DNA from: Dysidea avara
Lineage: Eukaryota > Porifera > Demospongiae > Dictyoceratida > Dysideidae
Reading direction: 5' to 3'
NCBI RefSeq assembly: GCF_963678975.1
Contig: NC_089280.1
Location: 18,140,780 to 18,204,779 of the forward strand
Length of the DNA: 64,000 bases
The first letter of the stretch is position 1. Each line of letters starts with the position of its first letter. Both the position numbers and the translations under genes were made by a program. Under the pieces are notes generated by a model. That model did no database searches. It was not told the origin of the DNA and saw only the letters and a list, made by a program, of their open reading frames with translations. Positions 9,801 through 19,229 of the stretch are shown piece by piece.

Positions 9801-11108
9801 GTAAATTTGACACAACAAATCTGCTGTTATTTGTGACACTGATCTCCTTCCACTCTTCTTTTTTACCACTTGAGGTCTCCCATTGATATGTAATTGGTCC
9901 TTGACCATCTCCAGTACAATTTAGAGAAACACTCATATTAACAGTTATAAACTGACTGGTGGGGTGAGTTGTGATGGTGGGAGGACCTATGAACACTGAT
10001 GTGTCATCATGTCTTGACAGTTAGGACAATACTCACCATACACATTCACAGTAGCATTATTAGACACAACTGATCCAGCCTCATTTCTCACTCTACACCT
10101 GTACATGTACTCTCCAATAGTCAGTGTTGTATCAGTAGTGTATGATGTTGTGTTATCATTACTAACAGTAGTCCATCTCCTACCAGAACTTTTTCTCTCC
10201 CAGGAATATGTTAGTGTTCCTAGACCACTAGCTTTACACATGAGAGTAATGCTTTTTCCCATTGGCACATCACTATCTGTAGGGTGGTCTGTGATCTCTG
10301 GAGGACCTATATATACACAAATACAAAATATCACGATCATGATCACCTAACAACAGCTACTATTAGCTACATGTCTTAACTGTTAGGACAATACTTACCA
10401 TACACATTCACAGTAGCACTATTAGACACAACTGATCCAGCCTCATTGCTCACTCTACACCTGTACTTGTACTCTCCAATAGCCAGTGTTGTATCAGTAG
10501 TGTATGATGTTGTGTTATCATTACTAATAGTAGTCCAATTACTGCCAGAATTTTTCTCCCAGGAATATACCAGTGTTCCTAGGCCACTAGCTTTACACAT
10601 GAACATAGAGCTTCCTCCCTTTGGTACGGCACCACCTGCCAGGTGGCCTGTGATCTCTGGAGGATCTAAATTTATGAATTTATAAAGCTAAATGAAATAA
10701 AATTTCAAACTAACCCAGTTTGTCAATATATATTCTCCTTGAGGTACTGCCATAGTTACACACATAACTGTCCACTAATAGCAGTGATAATGACACGATT
10801 TCGGTCTTATTTTCAGATCTAGTGCATATCAGATCAGAATCTTGAGCACATTCAGATATTTCAGTCCCATTGGAGTAAAACCAATTAGGATTATTTTCTT
10901 GTCCATCAGTACACTTACATTTAACAGTAATATTACTCATAACTGGCATATACAGAGTATCAGCAGTAAATTGTTTATCATTCACCAGTAACTCAACTGA
11001 ACTACACTGTGTACTGACAACCACTGCAAATGCTAGAACTGCGTATAATAGAAAAGGTATATCATGGTATGTTCTGACAAAGTGTGCATAAAGTCTATGT
11101 ATGTACAT
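3807..11108 (-). CDS. Multi-immunoglobulin-domain surface or secreted protein (16 exons seen)
   Basis: Spliced gene; the joined exons give at least 1,462 codons. The N-terminal exon carries a signal peptide (FLLYAVLAFAVVV) and a cysteine-containing Ig-like domain. Fifteen Ig exons of 261-276 bp follow, each with the Cys...Trp...Tyr-x-Cys core. Type A (PPEITDHP...MCKASGLG...EYxYRC), B (PPTITTHP...LNCTG...QQYRC) and C (EITTHPQD...LTCTSSVSSDV...GRYVC) alternate as A-A-B-C, A-B-C, A-B-C, A-A-B-C, and a final D domain ends the series. All introns are phase 1, and many are 45-62 bp. Many N-x-S/T sites suggest an extracellular protein. No kinase, FN3 or transmembrane part is seen. If the donor after D is not used, translation stops at 3807, giving a secreted form. 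The ligand is unknown; adhesion or self/non-self recognition is an inference. Start chosen as the only Met before the hydrophobic segment. Confidence 0.85.
3827..4102 (-). CDS. Ig gene exon 16: Ig domain D (last recognised)
   Basis: 92 codons, with acceptor GCAG|ATAAA and donor GTATGC. Reads DKLFINATSPDQVIGEGE, WFTITASG, DYKWEKRGG and DEGQYYCNVTNEWGNS. Its first core position is not a cysteine in the usual place (FTITA), so the disulphide may be missing. Reading through the donor adds a few residues (GMHIML) and a stop ending at 3807. The next exon, if spliced, was not identified. Confidence 0.8.
4224..4484 (-). CDS. Ig gene exon 15: Ig domain C4
   Basis: 87 codons, with acceptor ACAG|AAATTAC and donor GTGAGA. 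Reads EITDQPSNPTTVVALEK, LNCKSSIGDDV, YSWHRDSNG and DEGMYYCKASKEG. It has a classic D-E-G-x-Y-x-C and is clearly diverged from C1-C3. Confidence 0.86.
4530..4796 (-). CDS. Ig gene exon 14: Ig domain B4
   Basis: 89 codons, with acceptor CACAG|GCCG and donor GTAAGT. Reads GRPIITTHPTSQLTAVS, LNCDGTGGGS, YQWESLNVKERRW and QQYRCVVTNEAGRTRSK. It is the most diverged B domain, consistent with an older copy at the 3' end of the array. Confidence 0.87.
4847..5107 (-). CDS. Ig gene exon 13: Ig domain A6
   Basis: 87 codons. Reads GPPEITDHPTDNDVPMGRS, MCKASGLGTL, YSWERHSGRRL and YKYRCRVSNEAG. It is three codons shorter than A5; the conserved tryptophan of the RRW turn is replaced by leucine. Confidence 0.87.
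5203..5472 (-). CDS. Ig gene exon 12: Ig domain A5
   Basis: 90 codons. Reads GPPEITDHPRDGDVPMGRS, MCKASGLGTL, YSWERKSSHKRW and YVYRCRVSNEAG. It is the first of the second doubled A pair (A5-A6). Confidence 0.88.
6270..6530 (-). CDS. Ig gene exon 11: Ig domain C3
   Basis: 87 codons. Reads EITTHPQDRLVPVGS, LTCTSSVSSDV, FSWTHNGGG and NDAGRYVCIVRHES, with donor GTATGT. It closes module 3; the next intron is 797 bp. Confidence 0.88.
6589..6855 (-). CDS. Ig gene exon 10: Ig domain B3
   Basis: 89 codons. Reads GPPTITTHPTSQYTTVN, LNCTGDGQGP, YHWETSSVKKEEW and QQYRCIVSNEAGRVNSN. The W-x-H change (YHWE for YQWE) is specific to this copy. Donor GTGAGT. Confidence 0.88.
6906..7172 (-). CDS. Ig gene exon 9: Ig domain A4
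   Basis: 89 codons. Reads MCKASALGTL, FSWERRSHRRW and YKYRCRVSNEAG; one codon is missing from the RKSSHRRW loop relative to A3. Acceptor ATAG|GTCC, donor GTGAGT. Confidence 0.88.
8018..8278 (-). CDS. Ig gene exon 8: Ig domain C2
   Basis: 87 codons, with acceptor GCAG|AAATTAC and donor GTATGT. Reads EITTHPQKQLVAVGS, LTCTSSVSSDV, FSWTHNGRG and NDVGRYVCIVRHES. An 845-bp intron follows that is homologous to the introns after C1 and C3. Confidence 0.88.
8337..8603 (-). CDS. Ig gene exon 7: Ig domain B2
   Basis: 89 codons. Reads GPPTITAHPTSQYTTVN, LNCTGDGQGS, YQWETSSVKKEEW and QQYRCIVSNEAGKTNSS. The donor is GTAAGT. It is nearly identical to B1 and B3, and the 58-bp downstream intron is also conserved. 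Confidence 0.88.
8654..8923 (-). CDS. Ig gene exon 6: Ig domain A3
   Basis: 90 codons, opening the second module (A-B-C). Core residues lie in MCKASALGAL, YSWERKSSHRRW and YKYRCRVSNEAG. The G-to-A change in KASALG is shared with A4, which suggests that modules 2 and 3 are the closest pair. Confidence 0.88.
9397..9657 (-). CDS. Ig gene exon 5: Ig domain C1
   Basis: 87 codons, with acceptor GTAG|AA and donor GTATGT. Reads EITTHPQDRLVPVGS, LTCTSSVSSDV, FSWTHN and NNAGRYVCIVRHES. C domains keep the canonical D/N-x-G-x-Y-x-C motif. It closes the first A-A-B-C module; a 473-bp intron follows. Confidence 0.88.
9720..9986 (-). CDS. Ig gene exon 4: Ig domain B1
   Basis: 89 codons. Reads GPPTITTHPTSQFITVN, LNCTGDGQG, YQWETSSGKKEEW and QQYRCIVSNEAG, ending FVL-S across a phase-1 GTAAGC donor. 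B domains carry the NLQESQQYRC signature instead of the usual D-x-G-x-Y-x-C. Confidence 0.88.
10037..10306 (-). CDS. Ig gene exon 3: Ig domain A2
   Basis: 90 codons, with acceptor ATAG|GTCC and donor GTGAGT. Reads GPPEITDHPTDSDVPMGKS, then MCKASGLG, YSWERKSSG and YMYRCRVRNEAG. It follows A1 directly, one of two places where A is doubled. The intron to the next B exon is 50 bp. Confidence 0.88.
10399..10665 (-). CDS. Ig gene exon 2: Ig domain A1
   Basis: 89 codons, with acceptor TTTAG|AT and donor GTAAGT. Core residues lie in MCKASGLG, YSWEKNSG and YKYRC. It starts DPPEITGHLAGG rather than the usual GPPEITDHP, so it is the most diverged A domain. The decayed fragment at 12,721-12,836 resembles this exon most closely (AATTACTGC and TTTTCTCCC). 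Confidence 0.85.
10715..11108 (-). CDS. Ig gene exon 1: signal peptide and N-terminal domain
   Basis: 131 codons plus one base. A basic n-region (MYIHRLYAHFVRTYHD) leads into a hydrophobic core (about residues 19-34) ending near STQCSS. The rest has an Ig-like pattern, VKCKC, NWFYSNG and SYVCNYG, with extra cysteines unlike the A/B/C domains. The donor is GTTAGT after a phase-1 G (IDKL-G). The following intron is only 49 bp. Confidence 0.75.
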
Positions 11109-12680
11109 AATCAGGTATGTAGAACTTTAAAACAGTGATGTACTTAACCAACCAATATCTTATAGCACAGTTCACTTAACATACTGTACAGTAGGGATAT
11201 TGAAGGTTTGTACCTATCCATGAAAAATGTCAATGAGAGACCAGCCCCACAATACCTTCATGGCACACTTAGGTAGTGTTGGTTCAGTATTTATGAGCCC
11301 AAAAAATGCCATTAGTGCCACTTGAAACTCTTCCATCAACTTGCTACAAAATTTAATTTTTTATTTAATTTTCTACTGATTGATTGACACTTTCAGACAA
11401 GCATAACTCATAAGGCTACACAGTTGATTTTTTTACTGTTAGATGTTACTTTGGCCTGATACATATGTACCTTTTGGTATCACAGTATGTGCCATTGCAC
11501 AAATCATGGGCTTACTCTTGTCCTCCTTGTGGCACATATATTTTTGCTAACAGCGCAAGGTATCGATTCACGGTAGCACATTAAGGGCTTCACCACTAAA
11601 GAATAAACAGAAATTGTCTGTATTATTTGTGCCATACCTCCAACAGTTGAAGTAATTGGAATATTTGTTATAGAGCAGAAAAGAGTATACAACAAAGGGC
11701 ACAGCAAATAAGAAAAAAACTACAATCTACTACTACTACTACTAATCTTCACACTGCAAAGCCCATGTGAGCACTGTTTGTCTACCGGGAACACCATAGA
11801 TTAGTGATTGCCCTATAACAAATCTGAAACAGATTGGAAACAGATTGGTTGTAGGCTAACTTCGTGTATCATTATTCTTCATGTGTAGGACTGTGTAACG
11901 AGCACTCTATGCAAAGTGCCTACATTTGCTTATTAGTTATTAGTATAGCAGTACACATTTTGTTGCACAATTATAGCCACATGTATGTATGTCTGACACC
12001 ACTCTTTCGGTGTTGTAGAAGTTCAATAGTAATAAATTTGCACATCAGGTAGCTAATTTCCTTGTTTAAGGCACTTTTACTGTAATGATCCCTACTAGCT
12101 GGTAAATTCCTAATTTTCTTTACACTTTGCATATGTACATACAAAACTAGCAGTTTTGGTAAATCAAAGACAGTTGTAGCTAGCAGCATGCACTTGTTGA
12201 CTTGAAATACATGTCTTATCCCACTTGGGATCTGCTGGGAGGTTACTGATACAAGCCCACATAACAATGAATAGTCACCAGTGGCAGATCCAAGGGAGGT
12301 GGGTTCCAAGAGTTCCACGGAACACCTTATTTGGAAGTTTTTTTGGATGATTCTTGCTCAGCTACTACTTTTCACTGGTGCAGCCAAAATCAATTTAGCT
12401 ATCATCATAAAGAAAATATTGAATGGATATCAGTGTTGGTGGTTTAAGCACTTAATTGTTGTTTTACCTGTCTTTGCTGCTAAATTACTTCCCTAGCACC
12501 TTTGTATGCGTTACACATATCTATAAACTTTATAATTTGGTATTAAAATGCTTAATTATAACTTTTGCAATTGCCTTTTTCAAATCATTCTACAAAGGCC
12601 TAATGGTAAGATTTAACAGTAAAACATTGCTAACAAGTGATTATTTGTTATGGACACACACCAACAATTATTATAATGTA
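11109..12680. other. Intergenic stretch upstream of the Ig gene
   Basis: This should hold the Ig gene promoter, but no clear TATA or initiator could be singled out. It has a (CTA)n microsatellite at about 11,728-11,746 and, at 12,283-12,330, a one-sided remnant of the CAGTGGCAGATCCAAGG MITE end. Open frames here are short and unconvincing. Confidence 0.45.
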
Positions 12681-12712
12681 TGTGCACACATGCATGCATG
12701 CATGTGTGCACA
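12681..12712. repeat. Perfect 32-bp palindrome
   Basis: TGTGCACACATGCATG followed by its exact reverse complement. It is an alternating purine-pyrimidine tract (CA/TG and GC steps), so it could form a cruciform or Z-DNA. It is probably a microsatellite derivative and lies 8 bp from the Ig exon fragment. Confidence 0.9.
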
Positions 12713-12720
12713 TGCACACA

Positions 12721-12836
12721 CAATAGTCAGTGTTGTATTAGTAGTGTATGATGTTGTGTTATCATTACTAACGGTAGTCCAATTACTGCTAGAAATTTTC
12801 TCCCAGGAATATACTAGACCACTAGCTTTACACATG
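12721..12836 (-). pseudogene. Decayed fragment of an Ig type-A exon
   Basis: 116 bp closely match the inside of exon A1 (about 10,471-10,600), from the TLAIGEY region back to the MCKA cysteine. About 10 bases are deleted in the GTLVYSW region, which breaks the frame. There are no splice sites. A (CTG)n run begins immediately beyond it. It is a stray copy of the Ig exon outside the present gene, left by duplication or conversion. Confidence 0.85.
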
Positions 12837-12862
12837 CTGCTGCTGTTGCTGCTGCTGCTAGC
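12837..12862. repeat. CTG microsatellite
   Basis: CTGCTGCTGTTGCTGCTGCTG, directly abutting the Ig exon fragment. Confidence 0.8.
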
Positions 12863-15190
12863 TATAGTACTTGACCATAGATTGATGTCTTTCTAGAGCC
12901 ACATGCTTTTTGAGAATTCTCTAGTAAACAAGTGGGATAGTGATTAATAAACAACCCCTAATGAAATTATTTATGTGTTGGTTAAATGCAAAGAAAATCC
13001 TGGATCCCAGGCTGTGAGGTTCCTCAGGCATTTGAGCTGTGGATAAGTCACCACAAATCTCTGCATTCAACAGAGCTTTAGTTTTGAGTTTCTAACTTAG
13101 TGGCAGACCCAGGTTTGAAAAGGTAAGATCCACTCTGTATTGAAGCATGGAAGTTTTATAAATCACATTCATAGTTAACAAATCCATCAAATGATTCAAC
13201 ATATTGGGATACTCCAAAACATATTTAAAGGGCCCTGTAAACAGTATGATAGTGAGCCAATTGCAAGACATCCTGAAGTCATGACTGACCTTTTTTATTC
13301 ACAAAGGTAAGATATCCCCTTCCCACATAAAATATATCCTGGCTGAATAGAAACTTGCACTATAAAGGTAAGATCTTGGAAACACAACCTGATAATGTAT
13401 GCATTGCTTGGTGGTATTATTATTAGTGGGCAGACATGTGCCCATTAACATTCCAGAGAAATCTGCACAGTAATTAGCTAAGTAATTTGTTAAAGTTTTC
13501 AGACTCAATAATAGATATTATTTTTAGTCACTATCCCACTATAGGGACCTACAAAGAAGGCTACTACAAGCCTGTGTAACAGGGAGTCAGTAACATGTTG
13601 CTAAACTGTTGAGATATAGCTAATGGTTTTAACTAGCCAATATAACTTGCCAAAGATATGTAGTATGAAATTTACATAAGAGATATATCAATTTATTACC
13701 CTCCAGTACTTGTAGCAGCTTGTAGAGTTACCCGCCAAATAAGATAGAAAATCTGAAGATCATGAGTGGCTCTCAAAGGGGTGGAGAGTAGGGAGTGGTA
13801 GGGTGAGCAAGAGATAGACTTTAACTGAATGGAGGTAGACCATGACTGTAGTGCAGACACAAGATTGCAGGGCTTTGACTTCTTAGTGGCTGATATGCAG
13901 CAAAATCAACACAGAAAACATTTGGCCAACTATATCAGGCCGTTTACCAGTACACTACTGATCCTTGTCAAGCCAGGTTGGCTTCACTGACAAGGCCAAA
14001 AACTGCCATTCAAGCTCACCGCACACATGCACCACCCAGAAAAGACATCTCTTAAACCAGCTGCAGTCTTGAGTAGTAGTTTCAGTTTGAGTAATGCTGA
14101 GGGTCAAAACCAATAGTGTGGTAGTGTAGCTAATTTGATTTCACGATTCGGATCAAGTTTTGTATAATCTAGTCACGTATCATGTTGCAGGCACTAATGT
14201 AGCTGTGAAAGTAATGGAAAATTGTAACCAGCTGTTTGGCTAGCTATACTGTAGTAGCTAGCTATATGCTTTAATGATACATAAAAACATAAACCACTAA
14301 AGCTACCTACACTGTTAAAATCAAAAGTAATCTCCACTCTTAGCTATATGGAGTTCCTATAGCTGGGGAGAATTTAACACTACTGACTATAATGCAGTAG
14401 CATATACTCTGAAGGTAGTAGTAGTACCACATACAGTATTGATACCCCTTTAGAGTAATTCCCTAAAGGCATTGAATCCTCCCAGGTATTGGAACTCTTC
14501 AGAGTGCATGGTGGTTATTTTCTTTTTCTTAACTATTTTCTACTGCTGTTATTGAATGAAGAAAATCAAGACATAGCTGCATATAGCTAGCTATGCATGT
14601 AATAATAAACATACTTGCTACTTCACATCGTCAGGATAAACATGTGAATAATTTTATCATCATACCAAATTAACTTATAAAAACTAATTTCTTCTAGCTC
14701 CCTAGTCCAGACCCATTCATTTGTATGACTTCACATGTACACGTAAATGCAATAGTATGGCTTTTTTGTTTATACTTATAAATGATATATTTCCTGCAAT
14801 GAATGTATTTTACTTATTGTCCATGTATGGGCATGTCTCAGCTTGTGAAATAGCTATATCAATACCATATATGGTGTTACTTATACACAGTTTTCCCTAT
14901 AAATGCATCACGGTAATAAATAATATTAGGTATAATAGCTACTGCAAACAGACTGCATGCTAATCTTAGCTATATACTGCAATCAGTTTATCCACAAGAT
15001 TTCTCTGCAAGCACAAAGGCACAATTGCTCTGCATGGCACAACTTAGTGTTAGCTACTATATTATATTTCAGCTTGCTCATGCACTCCTGTTTCCCATCT
15101 AAGTTTAACTTGAACAGGTGTAATGACCTCGAACAGGCTCTGCCTTCTGTGTACACCCTCCAGTGCCTAACTGGTAAAGTAGATAATAAC
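12863..15190. other. Intergenic stretch, no gene seen
   Basis: Short frames only, none with recognisable motifs. A degraded MITE end (AGTGGCAGACCCAGG) lies at about 13,101. No regulatory site can be supported. Confidence 0.45.
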
Positions 15191-15590
15191 AACAACATTT
15201 CCCTACTTAGGTGGCCTCGCCAAAGTTGGCTCCGAGCGTGGCGCTTGGCCGGAATCTGGGTGGCCTGCGGATCAAGTCACGATGGGGTTGGCTTTTTTTT
15301 CAGTCCTTCTAGGTGTTTGTCCCGTTTCACTTTAGGGTATTTAGCTCAAAGATTTTCGCTTAGGCCTCGGCTTAGGCTCCTAGGATATGGGCAAACACCT
15401 CGAACAGGCTCTGCCTTCTGTGTAGCTACACCCTCCAGTGCCCAACTGGTAAAGTAGATAATAACAATATTATAACAAGCTATAAGGTTAGGTAATCCTA
15501 AGGCTGCAGCACATGTTGCTGTCAGACCTTCAGTGCTGGTCACTGTAAAGTGCTAATAATAATAAATAATAATAATAAACATGAAAGAGA
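15125..15590 (+). mobile_element. SINE-like element with a (TAA)n tail
   Basis: A pol III-like B box, GATCAAGTC (15,270-15,278, fits GWTCRANNC), lies about 31 bp after an A-box-like TGGCGCTTGGC (15,239; one mismatch at a key A). The 3' part, from about 15,484 (GGTTAGGTAATCCTAAGGC) through CAGTGCTGGTCACTGTAAAG, ends in TAA repeats and recurs at 18,768-18,871. A roughly 65-bp block (CCTCGAACAGGCTCTGCC...) occurs before the head (15,128) and again inside (15,398), so two partial copies may be joined. It looks like a tRNA-derived SINE with a borrowed LINE tail; the tRNA of origin is not identified. Confidence 0.5.
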
Positions 15591-15703
15591 ACAACATTTC
15601 TGCACTTTAGCAGTCCGCTGTGACTGGAATTTCCGGCTCAACTGATGTTGCAGAAAGTTAATGTACGCTAACTTGAATTCTCAAACCAGCTCAGGCTGAA
15701 CCA

Positions 15704-15782
15704 GCTTATAATTTCTTGGCTAGCTTATAATTTCTTGGCTAGCTTTAATTTCTTGGCTAGCTTATAATTTCTTGGCTAGCTA
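15704..15782. repeat. Short tandem repeat, 19-bp unit
   Basis: Four head-to-tail copies of CTTATAATTTCTTGGCTAG; the third lacks one base. Confidence 0.95.
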
Positions 15783-16384
15783 CTGTCACTTATTCGTCAT
15801 GATCAAAGGACGGCAAATCACTCCATCTGTTATTGATTAATAGCTGCTGAATTGCCAAATTCAGTCTGTTGGACATTAATATGGCCACTGAAATGAGTGC
15901 ACATGTATACCTAGCTAACTAGTAGCTATTTAACTTGTAGTTGGCTGCTTACCAGTAACAGAAGTAGCAATCCAACGATATGATTTCAGGTCCATTCCTG
16001 CTGTTGCACTGCCAAAAATGCTCATCATTTCATGCCGTGATCACCGCAAGGCCAAGGATCATCGCAGGTAAATTCACACTACCCAAGTCTTGCATGAGCG
16101 TCTAGACTGCATGCTACATCAGTGCCACAGCATTTTATATTTCTATCTAGTAATCACGTGCGCTTTACGTCACCATTCCCTTGTTTTCAATGGACATTCT
16201 TGGATTGTTTGAATATATCTGCTAGTTTATTTATTTATTTAATGATGCTTTACACATATACACACACAAACATGAGTTCAGGTAGTTAAAATACATTGTG
16301 CAAATAGCTAGCTTGATAATATAATGCATTAGCTATTAGCTATAGTTATATTTTAGAGGTAGCTAACTGACTAGCTACTTAAAC
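15783..16384. other. Intergenic stretch, no gene seen
   Basis: AT-rich sequence with a (TTTA)n run near 16,225. No open frame or repeat family is recognised. Confidence 0.4.
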
Positions 16385-16466
16385 TCGAGATTAAACTAGT
16401 TGATATATATAAGACAAAGCCACGTTCTATATAAGGAGCCAGAAAAAAGGTCAAGCAATTATATTA

Positions 16467-16868
16467 GGCCACTCCAAATAAATTCTCTGTTTCCCGTCCT
16501 GGACTCAGGCATATTTGCATGCGGGCGGGCGGTCCATTTCCATTATTTCATTATAAGATTGGCTAGCTTTTCAAGCCATTATTTGCCTGGCACTGCCAAA
16601 AAGGCTGCATAAAAGCATGCTTAAGCTTGTTCCTTCCTTTGTAAGTTGCAAAAATTACACAAATGTGAAGTTTGCGGAAGTTTGTGCTGACTTGATAGCA
16701 CTGCTGACACGTGAGCTGACACTGTTTCAAAATAGCTTTTACTGAGCCTATCAGTATGCAAGAATAACCGGAAAATAATGGAAGAATACGGAATAATGGA
16801 ATATTTAGAGCTGGCAGTAACCAGATTCGGGCGGTGGACGGGAAACAGAGAATTTATTTGGAGTGGCC
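16467..16868. mobile_element. PIF/Harbinger-type MITE
   Basis: Perfect 33-bp terminal inverted repeats (16,467-16,499 and 16,836-16,868), beginning GGCCACTCCAAATAAATTCT, flanked by TTA on both sides (16,464-16,466 and 16,869-16,871), the target duplication typical of PIF/Harbinger. The 402 bp have no coding capacity. It sits inside the decayed LINE, whose uninterrupted relative is at 60.9 kb. Its right edge coincides with the left breakpoint of the large tandem duplication. Confidence 0.85.
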
Positions 16869-18433
16869 TTAAACCAGAGGACAGATAGTCACACTGAATC
16901 TGCAGAAGTGTTAGCTCAGTTTCTTTAACAGTGCATACATCAAGGAGAATGTAACTAATATTCCTGACTTTACAAGGTCTCAAAATGAGATAAACTCTCT
17001 TTCTGTTGCAGAAGAGGATTTTTTACAAAAACTATCACAACTTAATAGCTACTAGTACATGTAAAGCTATATAAGAGCCTAGACAGAATACATGTGTGGA
17101 TTTTAAAGGAGAGTCGTTATATGGTTTGTGTAACCATTATCAAACTCTCATTATTAAGCTCCCTTCAGATTTAAAAAGGGGTCTCGGTACGATTCTAAGA
17201 TTTATCATCCTGTTAGATCTCACTTCACTGTAAGATTCTTGCCTGAATCTTTTGTGCCATCAAGTAAAACAGAGTTTCTTATACAACACAGATTAATTGC
17301 TAAACAACAACATGGCTTCACTAAGGATAGCCATGTTTGACAAATTTGTAAATGACTTGACCTCAGTGCTTAATAATGGAATTGGAACACACATCATCTT
17401 CCTAGATTTTCAGAAGGCATTTTGACACCTGCTTCACTTTGCAAGAAAGTGATACTGTCTTTACTTGCAAGTACCGGCTAGTCAATGAACCAGGGTCGAA
17501 GGGATCCTGCTGGGATTGTGATGTACAAGGAGATGTCACTAGTGCTATTCTTAGTGATACCAGTAACAGCAAGCTCAGTTAGGTCACAGAAAGGTATGTA
17601 GGTTAGGCTGTGTGTTAGTGTGTAGGATATGCAAAAAGATGATAGTTTTGCATGGACAGACCATGTTCTTTTTAGTATAGGCATATAGATAGCTTTCAGT
17701 AATAAATTCCAGTAACCTGTAAGGGTTGTAAGAGTTAGGGGTCTAGCTTCTCAAACCTTTACAGTGTCTAGTGGAATTTCTCAGGGTTCGATTATGGGCT
17801 CTGTGTTATTTCTATATACTTTACACTAATGAAATATCTGAGTAGGTAGAATGGAACATTACCGTGCATGTTTGCTGATGACACCAAGATTTACACTGCA
17901 GCTGAACATTGTCGATTCTCAGTAACTATATGTACAGGCTGACTTGAATTCATTGGTGAATGAATGACTGGTTAGATTCAATGTAAAGAGAATTAAATAC
18001 ATGTCAGTTGGACCACAATCAAATACCATCACAGATTCAGACAATGTTGGACGCATGTAGTCTTTCCACTACAGATTGTAAGAAAGATCTTAGAGTCTGG
18101 ATAACTTCAATGTCAGAAGTCATAATTATGCTAAAGTAATGCGAAATCTCACTATTATTAACCAAATTTTTAAGTGCAATAATAACTGATTCATTTGTTA
18201 TATCGACCACATATCGAGTACTTCATCCAGGCTTGGAGTCCACTGATATTATACTAAGCACATAGATATGTTGGAGAAAATTCAGCACCATGCATGCTAC
18301 AAAATTAATACCCAATTAGTAAATGTACCCTGCCAAGATCGTATCAGGAATCTAAATATTTATTCACTATACCAACTGTAGATGACAGTGTGGAGACTTG
18401 ATTGAAACTTCTAAGATTATATAGTGACATCTA

Positions 18434-18837
18434 CAGAGGCGTAGCCAGGATTTTTCCCAAGTGGTCTCCAGATTTGGTAGTTAATTAGTTATATATACAT
18501 GCGTCTGCATGGGGGCACACCACACCCCCAGTTGCTGACAGATTTTGAGCATTAAAAATGCTTCAAATTTACTAGATTTATGATTTCATGGGTAGTATAA
18601 GTGCTTGGTTATTATACATGCTTGGTTCCCTTTAAGTCGTAAACGTCAAATTATGGCTAGTCACACAGATATTGTAGTGACCCAAATACACATATACAAA
18701 TTCTCCAATTTAAATCTGTTACACCTTTCCAGCTACTGTATAAGTCATTAAGTCTAAGTCCTTGAAACTAGGTTAGGTGATCCTAAGACTGCAGCACATG
18801 TTGTTGTAGACCTTCAGTGCTGGTCACTGTAAAGTGT

Positions 18838-18868
<31 letters not shown>

Positions 18869-19229
18869 AAAAGCTTAAGATTTAACTGCTAAGTTAGTCT
18901 TATATTTATATCATTCTTTTATACCCATTTAAAATTGCAATCTGTTATGAATGTTCTATTAGAGTAGTAGAATACATACGACTACTCTATTAGAGTATCT
19001 TGACCTTTATAAAAGCTTTTGCTATGTTCTCCTTTTTGAGGAATCAACATGAGTGTAAGTTTCTTAATACACTGTAGCTATACTATACTACCCTGCCCTG
19101 TTCTTCACATTTGTGCTGCCAAACCAAGATACTGTAGCTATGTAGTTTGGTGTTCCTGCTGCAAACTCACAAGTTAAAATTTTGAAGGGGGTTTCCAGAA
19201 CCCCAGGAAACTCCCTAAATATGCCCCTG
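18434..19229. mobile_element. MITE with CAGAGGCGTAGCC ends, unit 1
   Basis: Begins CAGAGGCGTAGCCAGG and ends ATGCCCCTG, flanked by the 5-bp duplication ATCTA (18,429-18,433 and 19,230-19,234). Removing it and one ATCTA rejoins the LINE sequence. It contains the CTATTAGAG repeat pair at about 18,955-18,995 and a later SINE-tail insertion at about 18,709-18,871. Its counterpart in unit 2 is 35,588-36,160. Confidence 0.75.
18709..18871 (+). mobile_element. Truncated SINE/LINE tail, only in unit 1
   Basis: GGTTAGGTGATCCTAAGAC through GTCACTGTAAAGTG and a (TAA)n tail matches the 3' half of the element at 15.5 kb. Unit 2 has an uninterrupted site here (about 35,830), so it inserted after the duplication or was cleanly absent from that haplotype. 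Confidence 0.7.

Noticed and set aside
11504..12318. Extra Ig-gene exons or a separate gene in short frames upstream of 11,108
   Set aside because: No Ig core residues, no splice-site pairs in phase 1 and no hydrophobic leader were seen.
15212..15290. Functional tRNA gene
   Set aside because: The B box is good but the A box is poor and no cloverleaf with paired acceptor and anticodon arms could be drawn, so it was kept only as a SINE head.
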